64,000 nt of DNA, taken from assembly GCA_030386875.1 (NCBI GenBank), contig CM059564.1, positions 42,986,075 to 43,050,074 on the forward strand. Direction: 5' to 3'. Numbering within the stretch: the first letter of the stretch is position 1; each line of letters begins with the position of its first letter. Made by a program: the position numbers and the translations under genes. The notes below the pieces were generated by a model that saw only the letters and a program-made list of their open reading frames with translations, was not told where the DNA came from and did not search any database. This stretch comes from Morinoia aosen. Taxonomy: Eukaryota > Arthropoda > Malacostraca > Amphipoda > Talitridae. This document shows, one piece after another, positions 48,101 through 57,154 of this stretch.

Positions 48101-48867
48101 GATTAAAGAATAAAAAAGATAACGAGACTATTAATGGCGGTGGAAAGAAAGGGAATAATTCCAGATATCGGAGGCAAACATTGTATTTTCAGTGTTGTGT
48201 ATTTACGTAATAGCTCAGCTACATTGGTTCCTCAGCGACCCACAAAATTTGAAAAAGTGTCAAACGATTTTTGTAACGCAATGCACAGGAGTCTGCAGTA
48301 GTCGTTGTTAAGGGTTCATTTTCAACGGTTTATTTACACTAAGTTTATTTCCAAGTTCACAAAGACCGTTCAATGGGTTAGTTCGTAACAGGGTTCATGA
48401 AGATTGTTCTTCAAGTTCATAAAGATTGTTCTCCAAGTTCATAAAGATTGTCCTCCAAGTTCATAAAGACTCTTCTTAAAATTCATAAAGATTATTCTTC
48501 AAGTTCATAAAGATTGTTCTCCAAGTTTATAAAAACTATTCTCCAAGTACATAAAAACTGTACTCCAAGTTCATAAATATTGTTCTCCTAGTTCATAAAA
48601 AATTTCCAATGGACTAGTTCGAAGCAGGGTTCAGCACCAGCGTTAAAACCAGCCCACCTCTCCATCCTCGTCTCGCTCCTCAAATCTGCTCTGATCACGG
48701 AGCTGGTAGGCGAACTTGTAGACGCCGTTGGAGCCGTAGTTGAAGCTGATGTACTCGTGACCGTTCTCGCCGCTGTCGTACTCGAACTTGGGCTGGTGGC
48801 GACCGTCTATGGAGGCCCCCTGAGTCGAGGCCACCGCCAGCCACAGCACTGTCAAGCTCAGCAACAT
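44634..48867 (-). CDS. RR-type chitin-binding cuticular protein, acidic tail
   Basis: Secreted structural protein that binds chitin in the exoskeleton. Joining 48867-48658, 47430-47326 and 45143-44634 gives 274 residues; both introns are phase 0 with GT/AG ends, and the family domain reads straight across both junctions. Residues 1-17 form a signal peptide (hydrophobic LLSLTVLWLAVAS). Residues about 45-104 are the Rebers-Riddiford domain: YKFAYQLRD, VRGAFSFVDPEGEEF, QYLANKKGFQPTADHLP, close to the RR-1 pattern. Residues about 106-150 are a charged linker (EAREAFKTFYEETVKYLEAL). Residues about 154-229 are roughly 70% Asp/Glu with SSEED repeats, and the last 40 are basic (RRKSESKPKSSSK ... RGRGKYKS). 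The long acidic block is unusual for the family and suggests calcium or mineral binding. No frameshift or internal stop. Start: the first Met sits exactly at the exon edge before a good signal peptide, but an extra upstream coding exon is not excluded. Confidence 0.93.
45795..46085. repeat. 78-bp tandem array inside intron
   Basis: ATGs of successive units lie at 45821, 45899 and 45977, exactly 78 bp apart; a fourth partial unit follows. The plus strand encodes 58 codons (45821-45997) of a 26-residue repeat (SPENKYNN, QYDIDLNNLVRAIFKM), ending at TAA in the third copy. The minus strand is open as well. A coding role is doubtful. Confidence 0.88.
47060..47305. mobile_element. TTAA-family MITE, degraded, reversed
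   Basis: Aligns, in the opposite orientation, with the 19.0-kb element: AACGACCCATCGATGGGGCG, ATGGACCCAG, GACAACTTTTGAATTTGAA and TAACCTATCACAGTGCTAA follow the same order as the reverse complement of that copy. The left end motif seems duplicated (47094-47120 and 47138-47165). Edge tetranucleotides are no longer clean TTAA. It ends about 20 bp from the splice donor of the second coding exon. Confidence 0.6.
47326..47430 (-). CDS. Cuticular protein, second coding exon
   Basis: 105 bp, 35 codons, phase 0 at both ends, between acceptor TGTCTTCGCCAG and donor CCCAAG|GTGAGA. Holds the most conserved half of the RR domain (FSFVDPEGEEF, GFQPTADHLPK). Too short to show as a long open frame, but the match to the family is unmistakable. 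Confidence 0.92.
47480..47805. repeat. ~32-bp degenerate tandem array, intronic
   Basis: About nine variants of AGTTCTTAGGGCTTCTCTTT with AGTAGAAA. Unit length fluctuates. Confidence 0.82.
48356..48640. repeat. 24-bp tandem array, intronic
   Basis: About nine units of AAGTTCATAAAGATTGTTCT plus CC. The array is bracketed by two similar words, CAATGGGTTAGTTCG...CAGGGTTCA and CAATGGACTAGTTCG...CAGGGTTCA, so the bracket was also part of a duplicated unit. It ends about 20 bp from the donor of the first coding exon. Confidence 0.88.
48658..48867 (-). CDS. Cuticular protein, first coding exon
   Basis: Codes residues 1-70: signal peptide, short spacer (GRHQPKFEYDSGENGHEY) and the first half of the RR domain. 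The ATG directly follows the acceptor CCCCGCAG. The donor is GATGGAGAG|GTGGGC, phase 0; reading through it meets a stop after four codons. Confidence 0.9.
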
Positions 48868-49654
48868 CTGCGGGGAAGAATTCTTTTATTAACTATCCAG
48901 AGGATACTATTAGATTTCAAAAATCACGCTCACATTTGCGGTGGGAGAATTTCTTTATAAACTACCCAGATGATGTCGTAGTATTCAAAAGGTGGTTCTT
49001 ATATTTGTTGTAATGAACCTCGTGCTCAAATAGATGCAGGTCCACATTTTCGTAGTGCGAAGTTGTCGTACGAAGCAACAGAAGTGAAATCGAAATGTTA
49101 ATATATAATCAATGGTTCCTAATTATCCTGATATTGTAGTCTTAGTGAAGAGAACGATTGCCGTATTTTCATTAAAAACTGAAATTTTAAAATTTTCCGT
49201 TGCGAAAAATTATCATTTACGTGAATGACTGTTTTCTCCGTTCTTTTCCTGCACTCGTTCAAGCATCACAAGTTTCCCATTCAAAAGCTGAAGTAAACGT
49301 TTAAAATACCTGAAGCTATTTTGCTTCTGTCTTCCGCTAAGCTGAAGGACGTTCAATCATGCTCAATTGTTAGTTTTTATAATTGAGAATTTGGGAAGCT
49401 ACTGCAAATAATGTTCGCAAATTTGTGATTTTCTGCAGAGCCCCTTCCATTTAACATTACAATTTGCTGCGTGTGTGAGAAATTTCCCTCGAAGCATCAC
49501 AGCGATTGTTTGAACGAGGTTTACTTAAACCGCTAAGTCAAATTTAGTAAATAACAGCTTAGAAAGACGCATGGGAAACTAAAACTCAGCATCAATTTCT
49601 TAGAGCTATGCAAATCACGCTAGAATTCTCACGCATTAACCATGAGCTACTCAC

Positions 49655-49753
49655 CGCTGAAAGTATCTTCTAAAGGAAGATATAACGCCTCCCTAAAGTC
49701 TCTCTTGAATTCAGAACTAAAATATTAGTTAGATTTCCTCCGATTAGTCAACT
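49655..49753 (-). other. Probable non-coding exon 1 of cuticular gene
   Basis: A strong donor, TTTCAGCG|GTGAGTAG, lies at 49655/49654, about 790 bp upstream of the acceptor that abuts the ATG. Between it and the putative start of transcription there is no ATG, as expected of a 5' UTR exon. Splicing would put CAGCG directly before ATG. This is inferred from signals only. Confidence 0.45.
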
Positions 49754-49785
49754 GTTTTGATGGTCTATCATTATTTATAAAAGAG
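49748..49785 (-). promoter_or_regulatory. Probable TATA-type promoter of cuticular gene
   Basis: Minus-strand TTTTATAAATA (TATAAA at 49779-49774) is followed 26 bases on by ACAGTT, close to the arthropod initiator TCAGT. TATA promoters are common in cuticular protein genes. Spacing is slightly shorter than the usual 30. Confidence 0.45.
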
Positions 49786-49859
49786 TACATCTCAAGTGCT
49801 CTCTTCCTGAATAAGTTTGTTTAACAAGAGCTAAAATAGCGGCTTATCCCCGGGATACG

Positions 49860-51740
49860 GCACAATGCACATCGTGTTCTGTCGAAGCAAATCGAAAAGG
49901 TAAACTGCGACGCTGAAAAATTTAGAGAGGAAGGCATCCACGGTCACGTCCGTCAATATGTTTATGCACGAAAAAATGGTCGATTTAACGCCGGTGTTGA
50001 ACAACGGGAAGAGGGGTTAAATAAAAAATGCTTCATAAAATAATTACCATGCTAAACTCGATGGAAAGTTATCGCGCTAAACAGCAGGGAAAAACATCCA
50101 TCGCGTAAAAGGTCCTCTTCATAAGTTCATCCAGAATGCCATGTAAAACACCGAGTAAAATACACTGTGCAAAACATTTGAGCAAAACATCCTTCGAGTG
50201 GAATGATTATAGGAATAAGTTCATCCAAAATACCGTGCATAACAGCTAAGAGAAGCATCCTTCGAGTGAGAAGGCTTTCTTAATAAGCCCATCCACACTG
50301 CTGCCAGACAGCTAACATCAACCACCAAAATTACGAGACATCGATGACCTGAAGCGAATATCACTGATATCATTGTCGCATTGACGAGGCTATGCTGCAG
50401 CGTACATGGCATGAAATAGAGAACCCATCTTCGTGTAAGTTCTGCAGATAATTATGGTCATTTATGCCTACTTTTATTGAGCCAAAAATATCAATGGCTG
50501 ATACTCATTCAACTATCATTATCACGAATTTTGTTTCTCTATTATTTCTCTTTTTCATAAATAAATAATTTAGCAAATTTCCAAACTCCTTCAGAACACC
50601 CTGTAATCAGCCATAAGGTATAATTTTGATATCTTATTTTTTTAAACATAGGTGTTGATTTAATTAATTTTGCTTGTCAGCGGAACGTGATAGGACAGCA
50701 ATGGCGCAGCATGTTTGCTCCGAGAGTCGAATTGCGGACAATAATGTGTGGCGAAGCTAAAAGGTATTACTTCTCCGCACCCTCATACGATTTCTCTTGA
50801 TCACACATCCACACCTTCGGCAAATGCTCCCAGTTCTAAGTTTTGTTTTCGCTTTTAGACATCCTTAATAGTGCTCAGCGGGAAAAATCTGCTGGAGTGT
50901 ATAAAGACATTGGCGACGGGCCGAACTTTTCCATGACGACGCAGAATTTCGGAGGCGATTGCTCGGTTTAATTTCAGAGCACATCATTGGAGGCTAAAGT
51001 GCTTGCAAGTTAGAGATCATGATGACACTTGACTTCGTTGAGTCCAGAAGCAAGGGGGAGGTGCATTAGCTCTCTATATTAGAACGCGCTCGTTTAGATC
51101 AGCGCAGATAACGCTTGGAGGAGCAGGTCACAATCTCTGTACGACATTCTCCTAAAGTTGACATCGCAGCGACAAAATGACAAGACGATAAGAAAATACA
51201 TGGCTGAGAAATACTTCAGATGGAATAAATTATGTGTAATAACACTATCGCACTTTTATAACTGGATGGTAAGAAAGCTCGATATCTGTAAGAAATGTTA
51301 ATGTCTTAAAATAAAAAAGCTCTCTATTTGGGACTCTTCGGAGACTGTTAGGCTTGTTAATAATTTGAAAATTAAAATTCATTGAAGTAGACAATTCGAA
51401 ACCCCAAAATTAGCCCACACTGACCACATTCATTATAGTATGCTTAACTCCTGCAAAACACAATAGCCCGTGACGAAATTTTAAGTAACGAATTATTTTG
51501 TAAAATAAACTGGGACGTAATGACAAATGTTTTCCGATAGAATTGCGGGGTTTCCACGAGTTGATATTGAAAACTTTCAACAAAAGATGAGATGTAGTTT
51601 TTTTCCAGCTTATACGTCAGGAATGTTTACGAATAAAAATATAGTGAAATAGTTTTATGTTCTAACGCAGCTTCTTCAGCACAAGCAATGTTGTAAATAC
51701 CGTACTATCACTTTCAGCGTACGATGATAATATCATTTGA
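49860..51740. other. Intergenic with weak repeat at 49990-50300
   Basis: 49990-50300 has loosely repeated TAAGTTCATCCA, AAATACCGTG and CATCCTTCGAGTG. Otherwise unique and without a supported feature. Confidence 0.5.
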
Positions 51741-51743
51741 TGA

Positions 51744-51905
51744 CAAGTACTGACCTAAATCAATCGAAGTTAAATCCAATGGTTCATCATTCTTTTTCTC
51801 TTGTTTCACCAACGTAGGGGGTGAGTAGTGACCTAAATCAATCTATGTTTAATCCAGTAGTTCTTCATCCTTTTTTGGTATTTTCTTGTTTCACAATTGA
51901 AGTGG
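51744..51905. repeat. Two-copy ~80-bp tandem duplication
   Basis: GTACTGACCTAAATCAATCG ... CTCTTGTTTCAC and GTAGTGACCTAAATCAATCT ... TTCTTGTTTCAC are neighbouring copies. Confidence 0.8.
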
Positions 51906-53030
51906 GTGCAAAACTTCGAACCCCGTATTTTTCCTGTCATGCCCTCAAAAGATAAAATGATCTCGTTCAAAGCCAAAACTGCGGGCTTCAAGCAAAGTTC
52001 AAAAGCTCATCAGAACGTAAGAACCACAAAGAAGTCAATGTCAATCGCCGCACGATCCTGCGACCGTGGTTCGTTTATGTTATTTCTACACGCATCTGAC
52101 AAAAGCACGCGTTGTCTACACGTGGTTGTAAAATCACAGACTCCGTTTGACCTTTGCTAAGCGAGCGTAGCTCAACACGCAAATTTTTTCACGTCCATTC
52201 AATGAGGTCACTGCAAAAGCTACGTTGTTGGACGCAATGGTTTTTAAATCACTCGTACAAACCTGCGGCCGTAGAAAATCCAGGCAAATCTTCTAGTTTT
52301 CCGTGACCTTCAACTTGGCAATGAATTTGAACACTTCCGTTGCGTGCGTGCAAGGTTCTGATTACAGTGAAATACGAACATGTCACGCCGCTACGGGCTA
52401 TTCCGCAGCCCCGGACACAGGGCTTACTACAGTCGCAGTTACATTGAGGATCAGGGCTGTCACGAAAGTGACAAGTCATTTCGATTAACTTTGTAACCCT
52501 TCAATCAGCGAGGTTCGGGGCCCACAAGCGAGAGCTGTAAAGCCCTGTTTGCATGGAGTCCGTGGGCAGGCAATATTCTGGCTTCGTGTATTGTGACTAA
52601 TACACTAGGCAATATTCTTGCTTAGTATATTAGTCACAATTGCATTCTGAAGGGCGATGGTCACGCTTCAGCCAATTTGAGGCACGCTGCCCGCCTCAGT
52701 GCCCTGGACAAAGCTGGGCAGGACTGAGCCAAACAAAGGGTGGGGTACTTGTGTCATAATTTCAGCGTTAAGAGACTCTTGTCGTTCCTTTGAGCTCGCC
52801 GACTTTCGCAAAATAAAGAATAATTTTTGTTTACCGCAGTATGTTGAAGGTTAATAGTTTTCCGCAAATATATTCCAATGCATTACAGATGTTGGGTGTC
52901 CTGTTGCCTTTGGTCCTCACACAAGGCTAATCTCAACACTGTGTTGTGTGCCACTGAATCGCTCAACTGTATTATTCAGTGAACACGAATAAAATTGAAA
53001 CTATATGAAATAATTTCATTTGGAAAAATC
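51906..53030. other. Intergenic, one weak exon candidate
   Basis: A minus-strand frame 52479-52263 (72 codons, Cys-rich start such as CNCDCSKPCVRGCG) ends at a donor-like GCCGCAG|GTTTGT, but has no recognised family and no partner exon. 52590-52640 is a small inverted repeat. The rest shows nothing. Confidence 0.35.
52590..52640. repeat. Inverted repeat, 16-bp arms
   Basis: ATTGTGACTAATACAC (52590-52605) and GTATATTAGTCACAAT (52625-52640), one mismatch, 19-base loop. Confidence 0.85.
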
Positions 53031-53034
53031 ACAG

Positions 53035-53325
53035 CATCATATTTCATTCGTGCTGAATATTTTATCATGTAGTATATTTTATTCATGCAGCATATGTAAT
53101 TCCTGCTACTCATTTAATTCTTGCGGCATATTTCCTCCCTGCGTCATATTTTGCTACAGTTTATTGCAATTTCATTTTATTTTATATTTACTGCATCTTT
53201 TATTCATGCTGTATATTTCATGCTCATGTATATTTTGCACATACAGCATATATAATTCCTGCGACTCATCTAATTCTTGCATCATGCATATCTTATCCCA
53301 GCGTCATATTTTGCTCCAGTATTCT
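53035..53325. repeat. ~24-bp degenerate tandem array
   Basis: Words CATATTTCATTC, ATGCAGCATAT, AATTCCTGC and CATCTAATTCTTGC alternate about a dozen times. The open plus-strand frame (Cys/Ser/Ile-rich) is a repeat translation. Confidence 0.75.
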
Positions 53326-53539
53326 TATTTTCAGCTCAGTCAATGCAGGAAGCGGAAGGAGAGCGCCTTCAATTCAATATTTAAGTGTGTGAGGTGCCCG
53401 AGTTCTGGTTGAGCAGGCGGTCAATATTTGCAGCGGCTGCCAGAAGGAGCGCTCGCGTGCCCAGCCCACCTTCGCACTTGCTCCGTAATAAACTCTAGCA
53501 AATTTGGGCTTGTGGAGCGCACGTGCGCAGGCTGAATTG

Positions 53540-53905
53540 TGGTGTTAATATCAAACATCGAAGGTATCGACAATATCGACATCGTTTATTTCATTGTCAA
53601 ATATCGAAGACATCAACAATTTCAATGTCGTCGATGTCAATATCACGCACTGTCATAATTTTCTTTAAACATTTGGTTTTGAGATGTTCTATTCGATGTT
53701 TCCTAAGATAGAACATAGTTTCCGAAGAACGGTGTCAATATCAGACATCGAAGATATCGACCAAATCTCTATCGTCGATTTTATTGATAGACACTATCGT
53801 AATCGACGATATCGACAACGTCGATAATAATGCCAGACACTGTCATTATATTTCTCAAGTATTCCGTGTTGAAACGCTCTATTCATAATTTCCTGATAGA
53901 ATTTA
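53540..53905. repeat. Two-copy ~190-bp tandem duplication
   Basis: TCAATATCAGACATCGAAGA, ATCGAC-rich part, CACTGTCATAATTTTCTT, TTTTGAGATG and TCTATTC...TTTCCT...GATAGAA occur in the same order twice. ATCGAC/GTCGAT words also form many small hairpins. Confidence 0.8.
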
Positions 53906-53907
53906 TG

Positions 53908-54140
53908 TAAAAACTAGTCCACCCGCCCTTTATTTGATATAAGAAATAAGGCGAAATGAGAGAAAGGCCGTAAGAAATAAAAAAATACAATCTCTCGAGA
54001 GTTGATGAGGCCGCGTGAACACGGCCCGTCAAAATATATAGGGCTGGAGCTGGTATCACAGATACGCTCATCACACACTGCAGGCTGGCTTCGGACAGAC
54101 GGACGGACGGACGCGGCTCTTATTATAGTATAGATTACGT
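53908..54140. mobile_element. Dispersed repeat, copy B
   Basis: Relative of 30215-30575 without that copy's extra stretch: CCCTTTATTTGATATAAG, GAAAGGCCGTAAGAAATAA, CTCTCGAGAGTTGATGAGGC, ATCACAGATACGCTCATCAC, GGACGGACGGACG and CTCTTATTATAG. On the minus strand both copies can be read as ASSTLERL...ISYGLS...QIKG. Confidence 0.65.
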
Positions 54141-54144
54141 TAAG

Positions 54145-55139
54145 ACTTAAGCGGGTTGAATAGCCAGCTGTTTCAACTAAATTCATACTATCTTAACTAA
54201 ATCTTAAATTCCCTACTCCAAATAAAACAGCTCGTTCTTTATATGCGAGGGCAACTTCTGTTATGGCAAATTTCCAGTCATTTTCTGATAAAATAAGAAC
54301 GTAGATAGCAGCTGTTTTACAATACAGCGCTGACTTGCATCCGTGTTGAGGTATCAACACAGTCTGTTTGTCGGAAATACGTTTGCAATGTTTGACGATA
54401 AACTTCCCCCCAGCTGTAATTCACATGAAACGAGGAATAAGATACTGTGTGAAGAGTGCTTGAATTTTAAGAACCTTTAAAACCAAATTATCCAGGAAAT
54501 AAATGTTATAGCGAAATAGTCATTTCACAAAGTTTTTTTGAAGATTAATGCGCAATCATTTCTAAAGTTTATGAACGAAATGAAAAGTTTTGATAGTTCA
54601 TTCAGGAGCCAAAACAATAACAGAAAATCACCTGAGCTGCAAACAAATCTCTTCTATGGTCAGTAGGGCTTAGAGAATAAATTTTAGAATATTTTTAAAA
54701 TGAGGATGCAGGTCAAAAAAATTGCATCTCAACATGTTTCCTGCGCAACTAAAATACCCAAAACTATTTAATCACTTCATTATTCCCTTTGATGTCCTTT
54801 AAAATGTTTGAAAATCATGCGTTTTAAACACAAAACACATTTAATCAGCATCCTGACGAGCACTCCGTAATTCCCGCCAACTTGACAGAAGTGTTGGAAG
54901 TCAGAGTCCCCAATTTAGGTGACATCAGTTCCAATTATTCAACCTTGGCAACTCTCGACAATATTTGTTGCAATGGACGGAAGAAAAATGGTTGGCGAAA
55001 GTTGCGTTCAGGAAGTGTTTGGTTGCTAAAGCGCTTTAATTTATGGTGCTGGAGGCGGTGGAAACTCTTCACTTTAACTGATGATGGCTGAGGACGATAC
55101 GTGATGAGGTCAAGAGAGCTGCAGGCAGCGGAAACGGTC
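54145..55139. other. Intergenic, nothing recognised
   Basis: Unique sequence. A lone CTGATGATGGCTGAGG at 55078 recalls a hammerhead half but lacks the second box. Confidence 0.5.
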
Positions 55140-55375
55140 GATACACAACTTGTGGTTGACACGTCTAGTGACCAGCGCTTATAATTGTATCATCGTTTTC
55201 TTGCCGTGGCCTGGAGTCTTATGCTTATGAGCCTAGTTCTTTTCCCGGAATCAATGAAAGAATGAAGTTATCCAGCGTCTAGTGATCAACACTTATAATT
55301 GTATCCAGTAGTCCTATATTGATGAGCCCAGTTCTGTTCCCGGAATCAATAAAAGAGTGAAGTTTCCTTTCTTCT
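55140..55375. repeat. Two-copy ~118-bp duplication
   Basis: CTAGTGACCAGCGCTTATAATT ... CCCGGAATCAATGAAAGAATG and CTAGTGATCAACACTTATAATT ... CCCGGAATCAATAAAAGAGTG. A further diverged piece with TCCTATATTAATGAGTCCAG is at 56285-56345. Confidence 0.75.
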
Positions 55376-55379
55376 TCTG

Positions 55380-56280
55380 TCGGAAAATACGAACAAAAGC
55401 TGTTTAGTTCTATCCCTTAATAAGCACACCACCTGCTAAATATGCAAGTCAAGTGTCACGAAACTTTAATGGAATATATGTGCATTGCGTTTACTGTTTC
55501 TCTACTTCTAAACGATACTTTAAACGTTAACCAGTGATGCGAAACTGTCATGGTCACTTGTATTCTTTTTCTATCTAGCTAGCTAAATTTGTAACCCCAA
55601 CTAATCCAAGACAAAAGGTGTAATGATTTCATCGTTTACATTTCTTTGAAAGCGAGTATTTTGATATTATTTCTAACATTGCAGTTTAATTCAAAATATG
55701 TTTGAAACTCCTAAAATTGCACGTGACACATATATAGTGCCAATTCATGTACTTGCAGCCTACAATTTTCTGCACTAAAAATTTCGTAACATTTCAGAAT
55801 AAATAAATGAGGGTATAAATATTGGTAGCCATGGCCAATGCTAGTTCCTGTTCATCATTCTGGTTTGAAAATATCATGTACTAGGCCTGCAAGCCAACGT
55901 TAGAAAATCAGATCTTTTTTGTGTTGTTGTTGAATGTAACTTCATGGTCTGGTCGTAAAACTTCGTCCTGCTCAGCCTGGACTAGCGATAACGAATATTT
56001 TTGTGGTATTTCTTGAACATAAATCTTCAACCGTTGAAAGAACATTTTCCTTGCAGTGAACTTCGGTCCAATATTTTTTCGACCATAAAACATTTTTTGA
56101 TGCATAGTTGTAATGGGTCAAATATTTTAAGTGTTTCCAAGCATTTTCGTGAAACTTGTTAGCGTTTTATTTCCCTGTGCGTTACTAGTGTTTTTTCCAC
56201 CCACTTTCATTGTACATTTGTTCGTCATTCCTAATTAGAAATGAGGCATGAATTTCATCTTTGTTTCCTAATCGACGCCA
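55380..56280. other. Intergenic, nothing recognised
   Basis: Unique AT-rich sequence; no supported feature. Confidence 0.5.
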
Positions 56281-56394
56281 ATAGTCCTATATTAATGAGT
56301 CCAGTTCTGTTCCCTAAATCAGTGAAAGAATGAAATATCTCTAGCGTTCTTTCGGTAAATGCGAACAATATCTATTAAGCTTTATCACTCTTTG

Positions 56395-56640
56395 TCTCAG
56401 AAAATCGCTCAATTTCCCTATAGATATATTATCCTAACCTCGTTCAGCTCAGAATATATTCCCTCGATGTGGAATTTTTTTCCAAAAGACCGTTTCTCCC
56501 CGGATTTTTGATCACATCATCTCAGAGAATCGATCAATTTCCTTAAAAAAATAATACTCTAAACACGTTCAGCCGAGAATTTCTCCACGTCGAAAATTTT
56601 CCCTAAAGACAGCTTCTCCCCGGGCCTTTGACTCATTTTA
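56395..56640. repeat. Two-copy ~124-bp tandem duplication
   Basis: TCTCAGAAAATCGCTCAATT, CTAACCTCGTTCAGC, GAATTT and CTCCCCGG occur in the same order twice, at about 70-75% likeness by eye. Confidence 0.75.
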
Positions 56641-56892
56641 GTACGTGATAAAATCTTGAGTGAGTCGCCTTCTCTCGCGTCTGCTTACCCTTCCCAGCGA
56701 CTTTTTTGTGTGAGGGACCGCGCCCTTCAGTGAAGAATTCAAGGTCAATGAACGAGGAAAGGCAGGTAACTTGAGACCGCCCAACCCTCCTCGGCTGCTC
56801 GCTATGGTCAGCGCGGTAAAAAATTGGGCTTTGTACACTGTCGCACACGCGGGCAAATGAGTTCATTTGCTTCTCTGCCGGTATCTCTAATA

Positions 56893-57150
56893 GTAGTGAT
56901 TCGATTTAAGTAATTTCTAATCGTATGCTCTGAAAGTAGTGATTTATTCGAGCAATTTCTTATCGTATGCTCTGGAAATGGTGATTCTATCCAAGCAATT
57001 TCTTATCGTAGACTCTGAAAGTAATGATTCTGTTTAAACAATTTCTCATCGTAAGCTCTGTAAATACTTATTGACTCTATTCAAGCAATGTCTTATTATA
57101 TATGTACATGCAATAGTGACTCTATTTAAGCAGTTCCCTATCGTATCCTT
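56893..57150. repeat. ~51-bp tandem array, five copies
   Basis: GTGATTCTATTTAAGCAATT, TCTTATCGTATGCTCTG and AAAGTA recur with modest divergence. Confidence 0.8.
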
Positions 57151-57154
57151 ATCC

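Larger units (their letters stand above)
47431..48657 (-). other. Intron 2 of the cuticular gene
   Basis: 1227 bp with GT/AG ends. More than half is tandem repeat (two arrays). The middle part, about 47810-48350, is unique. Confidence 0.8.

Noticed and set aside
55078..55100. CTGATGATGGCTGAGGACGATACG as a hammerhead
   Set aside because: The first box is perfect but the second reads GATAC instead of GAAAC and neither stem II nor helix I forms convincingly. At most a dead copy.
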